This document shows, in pieces, positions 1-5,191 of a stretch of DNA of 9,865 bases. The notes beneath the pieces were generated by a model that was not told the DNA's origin, ran no database searches, and worked only from the letters and a program-made list of their open reading frames with translations. The translations under genes were made by a program, and so were the position numbers. This DNA is from Gammaproteobacteria bacterium. GTDB taxonomy: Bacteria > Pseudomonadota > Gammaproteobacteria > UBA5335. Position 1 is the stretch's first letter. The number at the start of each line of letters is the position of its first letter. The stretch lies in the NCBI GenBank assembly GCA_011620145.1, contig WOZT01000248.1:1-9865 (forward strand). Reading direction: 5' to 3'.

Positions 1-1
1 T

Positions 2-1111
2 CTGAAAGCCGAAGGTCGTACCTTGGTGGGCCCCACGGTACGCGACGGCGCCATCATCTATGACGTCCTCGCCGGTGTTGCCTCCCTGCCCCAGGGCTGG
101 CGCGATGAGCAGGCGCCAGGCAGCTATCGCCTCCATCGCCAAGCGGGTGATCCCCGGCTGTTTGACCACACGGTGGGCGCGCATAGCTGGAAGCGCTTCC
201 TGCACCCCCCTCGCGAATCCTTGTTCCGCGTCACGCGTACCCCTGAGGGGACGCTGCGCTTCGATTCCCTGACTGCAGAACCCCGCCGGCTCGCCTTGAT
301 CGGCGCGCGGGCCTGTGAGCTGGCGGCCCTGGCGATCCAGGATCGTGTCCTGGGGACCGGTACCCAAGCCGATCACGCTTATCAGGCGCGTCGGGCGGGG
401 CTGTTTATCGTCGCCGTGCAATGCGGGCGCGCAGGCGGCACCTGTTTTTGCGCCGACATGGGGACGGGTCCACGCGCCGAAACGGGATTCGATCTCGCGC
501 TCACCGAAATCCTGGATTCCGATGGCAACGTGGGCTGGTATGTGGAATCCGGTTCAGATCAAGGCGCCAAGCTGTTGAGTCACCTGCAGATGCTCCCGGC
601 GCAGTCAGCGGATCGGGAGGCGGCTGCAGCCGTCTGGGCGTCCACCCGCGCCCAGATGGCCAGTCGCATGGACCCGGCCGGCCTGCGCGAATTGCTTTAT
701 GAAAAGCTGGAAGATCCTCACTGGGAGACGCTGGAATCGCGCTGTCTGGCCTGTGGCAATTGCACGGCGGTCTGCCCAACCTGCTACTGCACCCGCACGG
801 TGGATCAGGCCGATCTGGAGGATACGGTCGCAGAGCGCAGCCGGGAGTGGGAGTCCTGTTTCAATCCCGAGTTTTCCCACCTGCCCGGCGGCAGCGTGCG
901 CGGCAGCATTGCCTCGCGCTATCGGCAATGGCTGACCCACAAGCTGGCCAGTTGGCACGACCAGTTCGACAGCTCGGGTTGCGTGGGTTGCGGACGTTGC
1001 ATCAGTTGGTGCCCCGTGGGTATCGACATCACGGCCGAGATCGCGGCCCTGCGTACCACGCCGGCATCTTATCCCGATGCTGCTTCGGAGAGCGACCATG
1101 GACATCCCTGA
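2..1111 (+). CDS. hydB: [NiFe] hydrogenase/sulfur reductase beta subunit, 4Fe-4S protein (5' end cut off)
   Basis: This is the iron-sulfur beta subunit of a group 3b hydrogenase, a cytoplasmic electron-transfer protein thought to pair with HydG as the sulfur-reducing, NAD(P)H-linked half of the enzyme. The frame is open from base 2 with no start codon before it. The first visible residues (LKAEG, then [10 protein letters not shown]) match the usual beginning of the family, so probably only 10-20 residues are missing. A TTG at 23 falls inside the conserved block and is not the start. A Cys cluster (C-x6-C-x-C) lies at 422-451. Near the C-terminus are two ferredoxin-type sites: [12 protein letters not shown] with two further Cys at 743-790, and [12 protein letters not shown] from 980. 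About 369 codons are present, close to full family length. The stop overlaps the next gene by 14 bases. Family assignment is firm; the physiological acceptor is inferred. Confidence 0.93.
   Translation: MKAEGRTLVGPTVRDGAIIYDVLAGVASLPQGWRDEQAPGSYRLHRQAGDPRLFDHTVGAHSWKRFLHPPRESLFRVTRTPEGTLRFDSLTAEPRRLALIGARACELAALAIQDRVLGTGTQADHAYQARRAGLFIVAVQCGRAGGTCFCADMGTGPRAETGFDLALTEILDSDGNVGWYVESGSDQGAKLLSHLQMLPAQSADREAAAAVWASTRAQMASRMDPAGLRELLYEKLEDPHWETLESRCLACGNCTAVCPTCYCTRTVDQADLEDTVAERSREWESCFNPEFSHLPGGSVRGSIASRYRQWLTHKLASWHDQFDSSGCVGCGRCISWCPVGIDITAEIAALRTTPASYPDAASESDHGHP
1087..1090 (+). promoter_or_regulatory. Ribosome binding site deciding the start at 1098
   Basis: GGAG lies seven bases upstream of the ATG at 1098. 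The earlier in-frame ATG at 1077 would place this site inside the gene and has no comparable purine-rich motif before it, so 1098 is preferred as the start of the cNMP-fold protein. Confidence 0.6.
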
Positions 1112-1547
1112 ACGCCTTGCCCGACATCCCTTCTGTGCCGACATGACGCCCGCGGTGCGTGAGCGCTTGGCAGCCTGTGCCCAAGAGGTCCAGTTTGAGG
1201 AGAATGCGTACCTGCTGCGCCAGAATGCACCGGCCAAGACCTTCTATCTGATCGAGGCGGGCCAGGTGGAAATCAAGATCGCCGGGGCCGCCACCGGCCA
1301 TGCCCCACTGGAAACCCTGAGCGCGGGGGAAGCGGTCGGCTGGTCGTGGTTCCTTCCTCCCCACCGCTGGCATTTCGATGCCATAGCCCGGGTCCCCACC
1401 CGGGCACTGGCGCTGGACGCCGATTGCCTGCGCAGCGCCATGGACGCCGACAGCGCGGTGGGTTATGCCATCACCCGGGGTTTGCTGGCGGTGCTTGCCC
1501 AGCGGCTTCAGGCCACCCGCATGCAGCTTTCGGATCTCTATGGATAG
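1098..1547 (+). CDS. Stand-alone cyclic nucleotide-binding (cNMP/CRP-type) domain protein
   Basis: This 149-residue protein is essentially one CRP-type beta-barrel domain: hydrophobic strands from about residue 30, a Y-L-I-E-x-G-Q-V-E turn at 50-58, a phosphate-binding-cassette-like segment starting G77-E78, and a C-terminal helix rich in Leu and Ala. No helix-turn-helix follows, so it is not a normal Crp/Fnr DNA-binding regulator. The cassette departs from CRP. Glu78 and Arg90 can be aligned with the ligand-binding Glu and Arg, but the segment between them reads GWSWFLPP and the Arg is followed by Trp-His-Phe rather than Ser-Ala. It may be a small-molecule sensor that modulates hydrogenase activity or assembly; that is inference from its place between hydB and hydG. 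I recall similar small proteins in other bacterial group 3b operons. Start 1098 overlaps the hydB stop, implying translational coupling. Ligand unknown. Confidence 0.88.
   Translation: MDIPERLARHPFCADMTPAVRERLAACAQEVQFEENAYLLRQNAPAKTFYLIEAGQVEIKIAGAATGHAPLETLSAGEAVGWSWFLPPHRWHFDAIARVPTRALALDADCLRSAMDADSAVGYAITRGLLAVLAQRLQATRMQLSDLYG
1386..1405 (+). repeat. Perfect inverted repeat, 8-bp stem with 4-base loop
   Basis: GCCCGGGT (1386-1393) and its exact reverse complement ACCCGGGC (1398-1405) flank a CCCC loop, inside the cNMP-domain gene. The transcript could form a very stable hairpin there. No T-run follows, so it is not an intrinsic terminator. In DNA this GC-rich it may be coincidental, although it lies between the hydB and hydGDA cistrons, where an mRNA structure could tune stability. 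Confidence 0.6.
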
Positions 1548-1551
1548 CCTT

Positions 1552-1556
1552 GAGGA
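1552..1556 (+). promoter_or_regulatory. Ribosome binding site favouring the hydG start at 1567
   Basis: GAGGA sits ten bases before the ATG at 1567. The alternative in-frame ATG at 1540, which overlaps the upstream TAG stop by 8 bases, has only a weak GGA five bases away. The competing start would add nine residues (MDSLEDLDA). Confidence 0.45.
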
Positions 1557-1566
1557 TCTGGATGCC

Positions 1567-2406
1567 ATGTCTGTTCCGGATGATGTGCTGATGCCCACGC
1601 CCTGGCGAATCGTCTCCCGTCGGGACGAGACGTCGGACGGCGCGGTGTTTACGTGGCAGCTGCAACCCGAAGCCGGAGAAGTGCCGCCGTTTCGGCCGGG
1701 CCAGTTCAATATGCTCTACGTCTTCGGCGTCGGTGAGGTGCCCATCTCCATCAGCGGCGATCCCGAGGAATCGGGCCGTGTGATGCACACCCTGCGCGCC
1801 GTGGGTCGCGTGACGCGGGCCATGCAGACCCTGCGGGAAGGGGAGGTGGTGGGGATGCGCGGTCCCTTTGGTACGGCCTGGCCGCTGGAGGCCGCCTTTG
1901 GGCGCGACCTGGTGCTGGTGGCGGGCGGTATTGGCCTCGCGCCATTGCGGCCGGTGGTCTGCTATGCCATGCGCCATCGCGAGGCCTTCCGCCGGGTGTT
2001 CCTGCTGATCGGCTGCCGCGATCCCGCGAGCGAACTGTTTCGTGACGATGTCATTGCCTGGTCGCGCCGGCCCCATCTGGTGGTGGAGGTGATCGTGGAT
2101 CGCGGCGGACCCGCCTGGCGCGGACATGTGGGGGTGGTCACCAAACTGGTGCAGCGCGGCGGTTTCGATCCGACCGATGCCGTGGCTTTTCTCTGCGGTC
2201 CCGAGGCGATGATGCGCTACGCCGTGCTGGCACTGCAAAAACGCGGTGTGTCCGAGGACCGTATCCATATCTCGATGGAGCGCAACATGCAGTGCGCAGT
2301 GGGCACTTGCGGCCACTGCCAATGGGGGCGCTACATCCTGTGCCGGGATGGCCCGGTGCTGCGCTTCGACCGGGTGACTGATCTCTTCGACGTGCGGGAG
2401 TTGTGA
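1567..2406 (+). CDS. hydG: [NiFe] hydrogenase gamma subunit, FAD/NAD(P)-binding oxidoreductase
   Basis: This subunit links the hydrogenase to NAD(P)H in the cytoplasm, passing electrons through FAD and a 2Fe-2S cluster. The 279-residue protein has the ferredoxin-NADP reductase layout of the HydG/PyrK group. A flavin-binding barrel contains FRPGQF at about 42-47 and the flavin loop PISIS at 59-63. A dinucleotide-binding domain has [10 protein letters not shown] at 119-128. The C-terminal 2Fe-2S site is C243-x4-C248-x2-C251-x7-C259 followed by DGPV. This order matches Pyrococcus HydG as I remember it, apart from a shorter last Cys spacing (about eleven residues there). The start could instead be the ATG at 1540 (288 residues, overlapping the upstream stop by 8 bases); 1567 has the better ribosome site. 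NADH versus NADPH preference cannot be read from the sequence. hydD begins one base after the stop. Confidence 0.95.
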   Translation: MSVPDDVLMPTPWRIVSRRDETSDGAVFTWQLQPEAGEVPPFRPGQFNMLYVFGVGEVPISISGDPEESGRVMHTLRAVGRVTRAMQTLREGEVVGMRGPFGTAWPLEAAFGRDLVLVAGGIGLAPLRPVVCYAMRHREAFRRVFLLIGCRDPASELFRDDVIAWSRRPHLVVEVIVDRGGPAWRGHVGVVTKLVQRGGFDPTDAVAFLCGPEAMMRYAVLALQKRGVSEDRIHISMERNMQCAVGTCGHCQWGRYILCRDGPVLRFDRVTDLFDVREL

Positions 2407-2407
2407 C

Positions 2408-3184
2408 ATGACAGGGCAAGCGCCACGTCTGGCGGTCTGGAAGTTCGCCTCCTGCGACGGCTGTCAGTTGAGCCTGCTGGATTGCGAGGATGAATTGTTG
2501 GCGCTTGGGGAGCGGGTGCAGTTCGCCAACTTCCCGGAGGCCTCCAGTGACATCCAGCCGGGTCCCTACGACATTTCCCTGGTGGAAGGCTCCATCACCA
2601 CCCCTCATGACGCGGCACGCATCCAGCAGGTGCGCGCCGCATCGCGCATGCTGATCACCATCGGCGCCTGCGCCACGGCCGGTGGCATCCAGGCGCTGCG
2701 CAACTTCGACGACGTGAATGCCTACCGGCAGGCGGTCTATGCCCATCCGGAGTACATCGACAGCCTGGCCACCGCCACGCCCATTGCCGCTCATGTGCCG
2801 GTGGATCTGGAACTGCGGGGCTGTCCCATTCGCAAGGAACAACTGCTGGAGGTGTTGACCGCGCTGCTGCATGGCCACGCCCCGCGCCTGCCCCAGGGCA
2901 GCGTGTGCGAAAGCTGCAAGGCGGCAGGGCATCCCTGCGTGCTCGTCGCCCACGGTGTGCCCTGCCTCGGCCCGGTCACCCAGACCGGCTGCGGCGCCCT
3001 GTGTCCCGCTCATGGTCGGGGCTGTTATGGCTGCTTTGGTCCCCGGGAGCAGGCCAACACTTCGGCCTTGAGCGAACGCCTGGCGGGGCTGGGCATGAGC
3101 AAACCGGCCTTGACGCGGCTCTACCGAACATTCAATGCCGTGGCCCCCGCGTTTGAAACCGAAGGTCGCCGCCATGAATCCTGA
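2408..3184 (+). CDS. hydD: [NiFe] hydrogenase small (delta) subunit, three 4Fe-4S clusters
   Basis: The small subunit carries electrons between the Ni-Fe site of HydA and the HydB/HydG module. The 258-residue protein has the proximal 4Fe-4S ligands C16-x2-C19 (in SCDGCQLS), C88 (GACAT) and C139 (GCP). Eight more Cys follow at 167, 170, 177, 186, 195, 199, 206 and 209, in the GCGALCP and GCYGCFGP context typical of group 3 small subunits, enough for medial and distal 4Fe-4S clusters. It has no twin-arginine signal peptide and no C-terminal membrane anchor, so the enzyme is cytoplasmic, unlike group 1 uptake hydrogenases. The start at 2408 is supported by GGGAG at 2396-2400, seven bases upstream. 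The 3' end overlaps hydA by 11 bases, which suits stoichiometric expression of the two core subunits. Confidence 0.97.
   Translation: MTGQAPRLAVWKFASCDGCQLSLLDCEDELLALGERVQFANFPEASSDIQPGPYDISLVEGSITTPHDAARIQQVRAASRMLITIGACATAGGIQALRNFDDVNAYRQAVYAHPEYIDSLATATPIAAHVPVDLELRGCPIRKEQLLEVLTALLHGHAPRLPQGSVCESCKAAGHPCVLVAHGVPCLGPVTQTGCGALCPAHGRGCYGCFGPREQANTSALSERLAGLGMSKPALTRLYRTFNAVAPAFETEGRRHES
3161..3165 (+). promoter_or_regulatory. Ribosome binding site for hydA
   Basis: GAAGG lies eight bases before the ATG at 3174. It favours this start over the in-frame ATG at 3135, which would add a 13-residue Pro/Lys-rich leader ahead of the conserved YLARVEGEG block. Confidence 0.6.
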
Positions 3185-4472
3185 AACCCGCACCCTGCGC
3201 GTGGATTACCTGGCCCGGGTGGAGGGAGAGGGGGCGCTGCATCTGGAGATCGAAGGCGGCCGGGTGACCCGCGCCGAACTCGCCATTTTCGAGCCGCCGC
3301 GCTATTTCGAGGCGCTGCTGCGGGGGCGGGATTTCCACGAGGCGCCCGATATCACCGCGCGCATCTGCGGGATCTGTCCTGTTGCTTACATGATGAGTGC
3401 GTGCCAGGCAATGGAGGATGCCTGCGGCGTGGCGCTGCCACCCGCGATCCAGGACCTGCGGCGGGTGCTGTATTGCGGGGAATGGATCGAAAGCCACGGC
3501 CTGCATGTGCACCTCCTGCATCTGCCTGACTTCCTGGGTTTTCCTGATGCGGTACAGATGGCGCGGGTGCATCCGGAAGCGGTGCGGCGCGGCTTGCGGC
3601 TCAAGAAGCTGGGCAATGCCCTGGTCGAAGCGGTCGGCGGGCGCGCCATCCATCCGGTCAACGTGCGGCTGGGTGGGTTTTACCGCGCGCCACCCTTGGA
3701 AACCCTGCAAGGGCTGATCCCGGAACTGGCGTGGGCGATAGAGGCGGCAGAGGAAACGATCCGCTTCGTCGCGGATCTCGATTTCCCCGATTTCGAGGTC
3801 GATTACGAATTCATTGCCCTCGTTCATCCCGATGAATATCCCATGAACGCTGGCCGGCTCACGTCCAGCCGGGGTGGCGACTGGCCCGTGTCCGACTTCC
3901 CGGCGGTGCTGACGGAAACCCATGTCTCCCATTCCACTGCGCTGCAAAGTCGGCGCCCGGATGGCACGCCCGTCTTGATGGGACCACTGGCCCGCTATGC
4001 CCTGAATCGGGAGCGCCTGACGCCCCGCGCCCGGGTGGCGGCCGCGGCGGCGGGTCTGGGCACCGTGTGCCGCAATCCCTACCAGGCGATCGTGGTGCGG
4101 GCGGTGGAAATCCTGCTGGCCTGCGAGGAAGCCCTGCGGCTGATCAAGGGGTATGCGCCCTTCGAGCCCGCCGCGCTGGCCGTGATGCCTCGGGCGGGGG
4201 AGGGGCACGGCGCCACCGAGGCGCCCCGCGGCACGCTTTATCATCACTACCGCATTGCGGCGGATGGGATGATCGACAGCGCGCGCATCGTGCCCCCGAC
4301 GGCCGTCAATCAGGCGCGCATCGAGGCCGATCTGGTGGCACTGGCGCAGGCCAATCTGGATCTGGCGGACGATCGGTTGCGCGCCCTGTGCGAGCAGGCG
4401 ATCCGCAGCTATGACCCCTGCATCTCTTGCGCCACCCATTTTCTGAAGTTGGACGTCGTACGCCACCCATGA
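3174..4472 (+). CDS. hydA: [NiFe] hydrogenase large (alpha) catalytic subunit, group 3b
   Basis: This is the catalytic subunit holding the Ni-Fe(CN)2CO centre, where H2 is split or formed. The 432-residue precursor begins with the conserved RVEGEG block (Glu17). It has the N-terminal nickel-ligand motif [10 protein letters not shown] (C65, C68) and the C-terminal motif DPCISCATH (C416, C419, H422). A ten-residue tail (423-432) follows His422; the family is normally cleaved just after this His/Arg once nickel is inserted, so the tail is the likely propeptide. Residue 72 is Tyr where many [NiFe] hydrogenases have His (RxCGxCxxxH). I recall Tyr in other bacterial group 3b enzymes, so it probably marks the subgroup rather than a defect. 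A conserved [22 protein letters not shown] segment near residues 105-120 also fits group 3. The stop overlaps the protease gene as ATGA. Confidence 0.97.
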   Translation: MNPETRTLRVDYLARVEGEGALHLEIEGGRVTRAELAIFEPPRYFEALLRGRDFHEAPDITARICGICPVAYMMSACQAMEDACGVALPPAIQDLRRVLYCGEWIESHGLHVHLLHLPDFLGFPDAVQMARVHPEAVRRGLRLKKLGNALVEAVGGRAIHPVNVRLGGFYRAPPLETLQGLIPELAWAIEAAEETIRFVADLDFPDFEVDYEFIALVHPDEYPMNAGRLTSSRGGDWPVSDFPAVLTETHVSHSTALQSRRPDGTPVLMGPLARYALNRERLTPRARVAAAAAGLGTVCRNPYQAIVVRAVEILLACEEALRLIKGYAPFEPAALAVMPRAGEGHGATEAPRGTLYHHYRIAADGMIDSARIVPPTAVNQARIEADLVALAQANLDLADDRLRALCEQAIRSYDPCISCATHFLKLDVVRHP

Positions 4473-4945
4473 AGTCCCTGCTGGTGGTCGGTCTGGGCAC
4501 TCCGGAGCGTCGCGACGACGGGGTTGGGCTGGTGGTGGTCGAGGCCCTGCGAGCCGTGGCGCCCGCCGCTGTGGCGATTCATCTGCTGCCACGCCAGGCC
4601 CTGGAGCTGCTCACGCTGTGGGAAGGCCGCCGCCAGGTCTGGGTGGTGGATGCGGTCCATTCCGGTGCGCCGCCGGGAACCTGCCATCGCCTGCAACCGG
4701 CCGCGCAGCACTGGCCGGCGCATTGGCAGGGCGGCTCCACCCATGGCCTGGGGCTGGCCGAGGGCATCGCGCTGGCCGAAAGTCTGGGCATGCTGCCGAC
4801 TCACCTGGTGGTCTATGGCGTCGAAGGGGCGGATTTCGGGCTGGGGGAGGGGCTCAGCCCCGAGGTGGCCGCTGCCGTGCCTCAGGTCGTATCCCGGTTG
4901 CAGGCCGAATTGGAGGAGGTCATGACATGCACGAATCAGGCTTGA
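4469..4945 (+). CDS. [NiFe] hydrogenase maturation endopeptidase (HycI/HybD family)
   Basis: This nickel-sensing peptidase probably removes the C-terminal tail of HydA after nickel insertion, which lets the active site close. The 158-residue protein shows the family metal-sensing positions: an acidic DDG near the N-terminus (D17), D61 in VVDAVHSG, and H92 in STHGLG, matching the Asp/Glu, Asp and His that bind nickel in HybD and HycI. Its first motif reads GLGTPERRDDG, with Thr instead of the usual Asn of GxGN. It starts inside the hydA stop (ATGA) with no clear ribosome site of its own, so it is likely translated by coupling and dedicated to this large subunit. An in-frame ATG at 4427 would place extra residues before the conserved KSLLVVGLG and is rejected. 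Its 3' end overlaps hypA by 19 bases. Confidence 0.93.
   Translation: MKSLLVVGLGTPERRDDGVGLVVVEALRAVAPAAVAIHLLPRQALELLTLWEGRRQVWVVDAVHSGAPPGTCHRLQPAAQHWPAHWQGGSTHGLGLAEGIALAESLGMLPTHLVVYGVEGADFGLGEGLSPEVAAAVPQVVSRLQAELEEVMTCTNQA
4912..4919 (+). promoter_or_regulatory. Strong ribosome binding site for hypA
   Basis: GGAGGAGG lies seven bases before the ATG at 4927, inside the 3' end of the protease gene. It supports the start that gives the conserved MHE N-terminus. The nearer ATG at 4922 is in the protease frame. Confidence 0.75.
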
Positions 4946-5187
4946 TCGCCGGCCTGCTGCGGCAGATCGAGGAAGAAATGCGGGCCGCTGGAGCCCGCGA
5001 GGTGGTCAGCGTGCAATTATGGGCGGGCGCCCTCAGCCAGTTCACCGATGCCCATCTGCGCGAACATTTTCTCCATCAGGCGCAGGGCACACCGGCCGAG
5101 GCGGCGCACCTGGCCATTGAATGCTCGGAGGACCTGACTCATCCCGACGCCGCCCATCTGGTGCTCAAGTCGATCGAGGTCCGCTGA
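4927..5187 (+). CDS. hypA: HypA-like nickel metallochaperone lacking the zinc domain
   Basis: HypA normally carries nickel to the hydrogenase large subunit together with the GTPase HypB. This protein has 86 residues against roughly 110-120 for usual HypA. It keeps the N-terminal nickel-binding MHE (M1-H2-E3), the amphipathic helix (residues 5-20), the V-x-V-x-L-W-x-G-x-L-S strand and turn (about 27-37), and the family's C-terminal strand LVLKSIEV (78-85). The two Cys-x2-Cys pairs that hold structural zinc are absent: the chain passes from AIEC (C66) through a short loop with H72 and H77 straight to the last strand. The frame is intact, has an excellent ribosome site and uses ordinary codons, so it looks like a functional shortened protein rather than a broken gene. 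hypB does not follow it. HypA membership is clear from the ends; nickel delivery is inferred, and C66/H72/H77 might form another metal site. Confidence 0.82.
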   Translation: MHESGLIAGLLRQIEEEMRAAGAREVVSVQLWAGALSQFTDAHLREHFLHQAQGTPAEAAHLAIECSEDLTHPDAAHLVLKSIEVR

Positions 5188-5191
5188 ATTC

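Noticed and set aside
23..25. TTG as start codon of hydB
   Set aside because: Conserved HydB-like sequence continues in frame upstream to base 2, so the gene is simply cut by the window edge.
1098..1547. Crp/Fnr-type transcription factor
   Set aside because: Only the sensor domain is present; the protein ends about where a helix-turn-helix would begin, and the next gene is HydG, not a DNA-binding fragment.
2408..4472. Group 1 uptake or membrane-bound group 4 hydrogenase
   Set aside because: The small subunit has no Tat signal or anchor, and the HydB and HydG partners define the cytoplasmic group 3b type.
3132..4592. Minus-strand open frame of 486 codons opposite hydA
   Set aside because: Compositional shadow of hydA: biased Arg/Gln/Pro content and no family motifs.
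4927..5187. hypA as a pseudogene or frameshifted gene
   Set aside because: The frame is intact from a strong ribosome site to a stop preceded by the conserved C-terminal strand. A frameshift or premature stop would have destroyed KSIEV.
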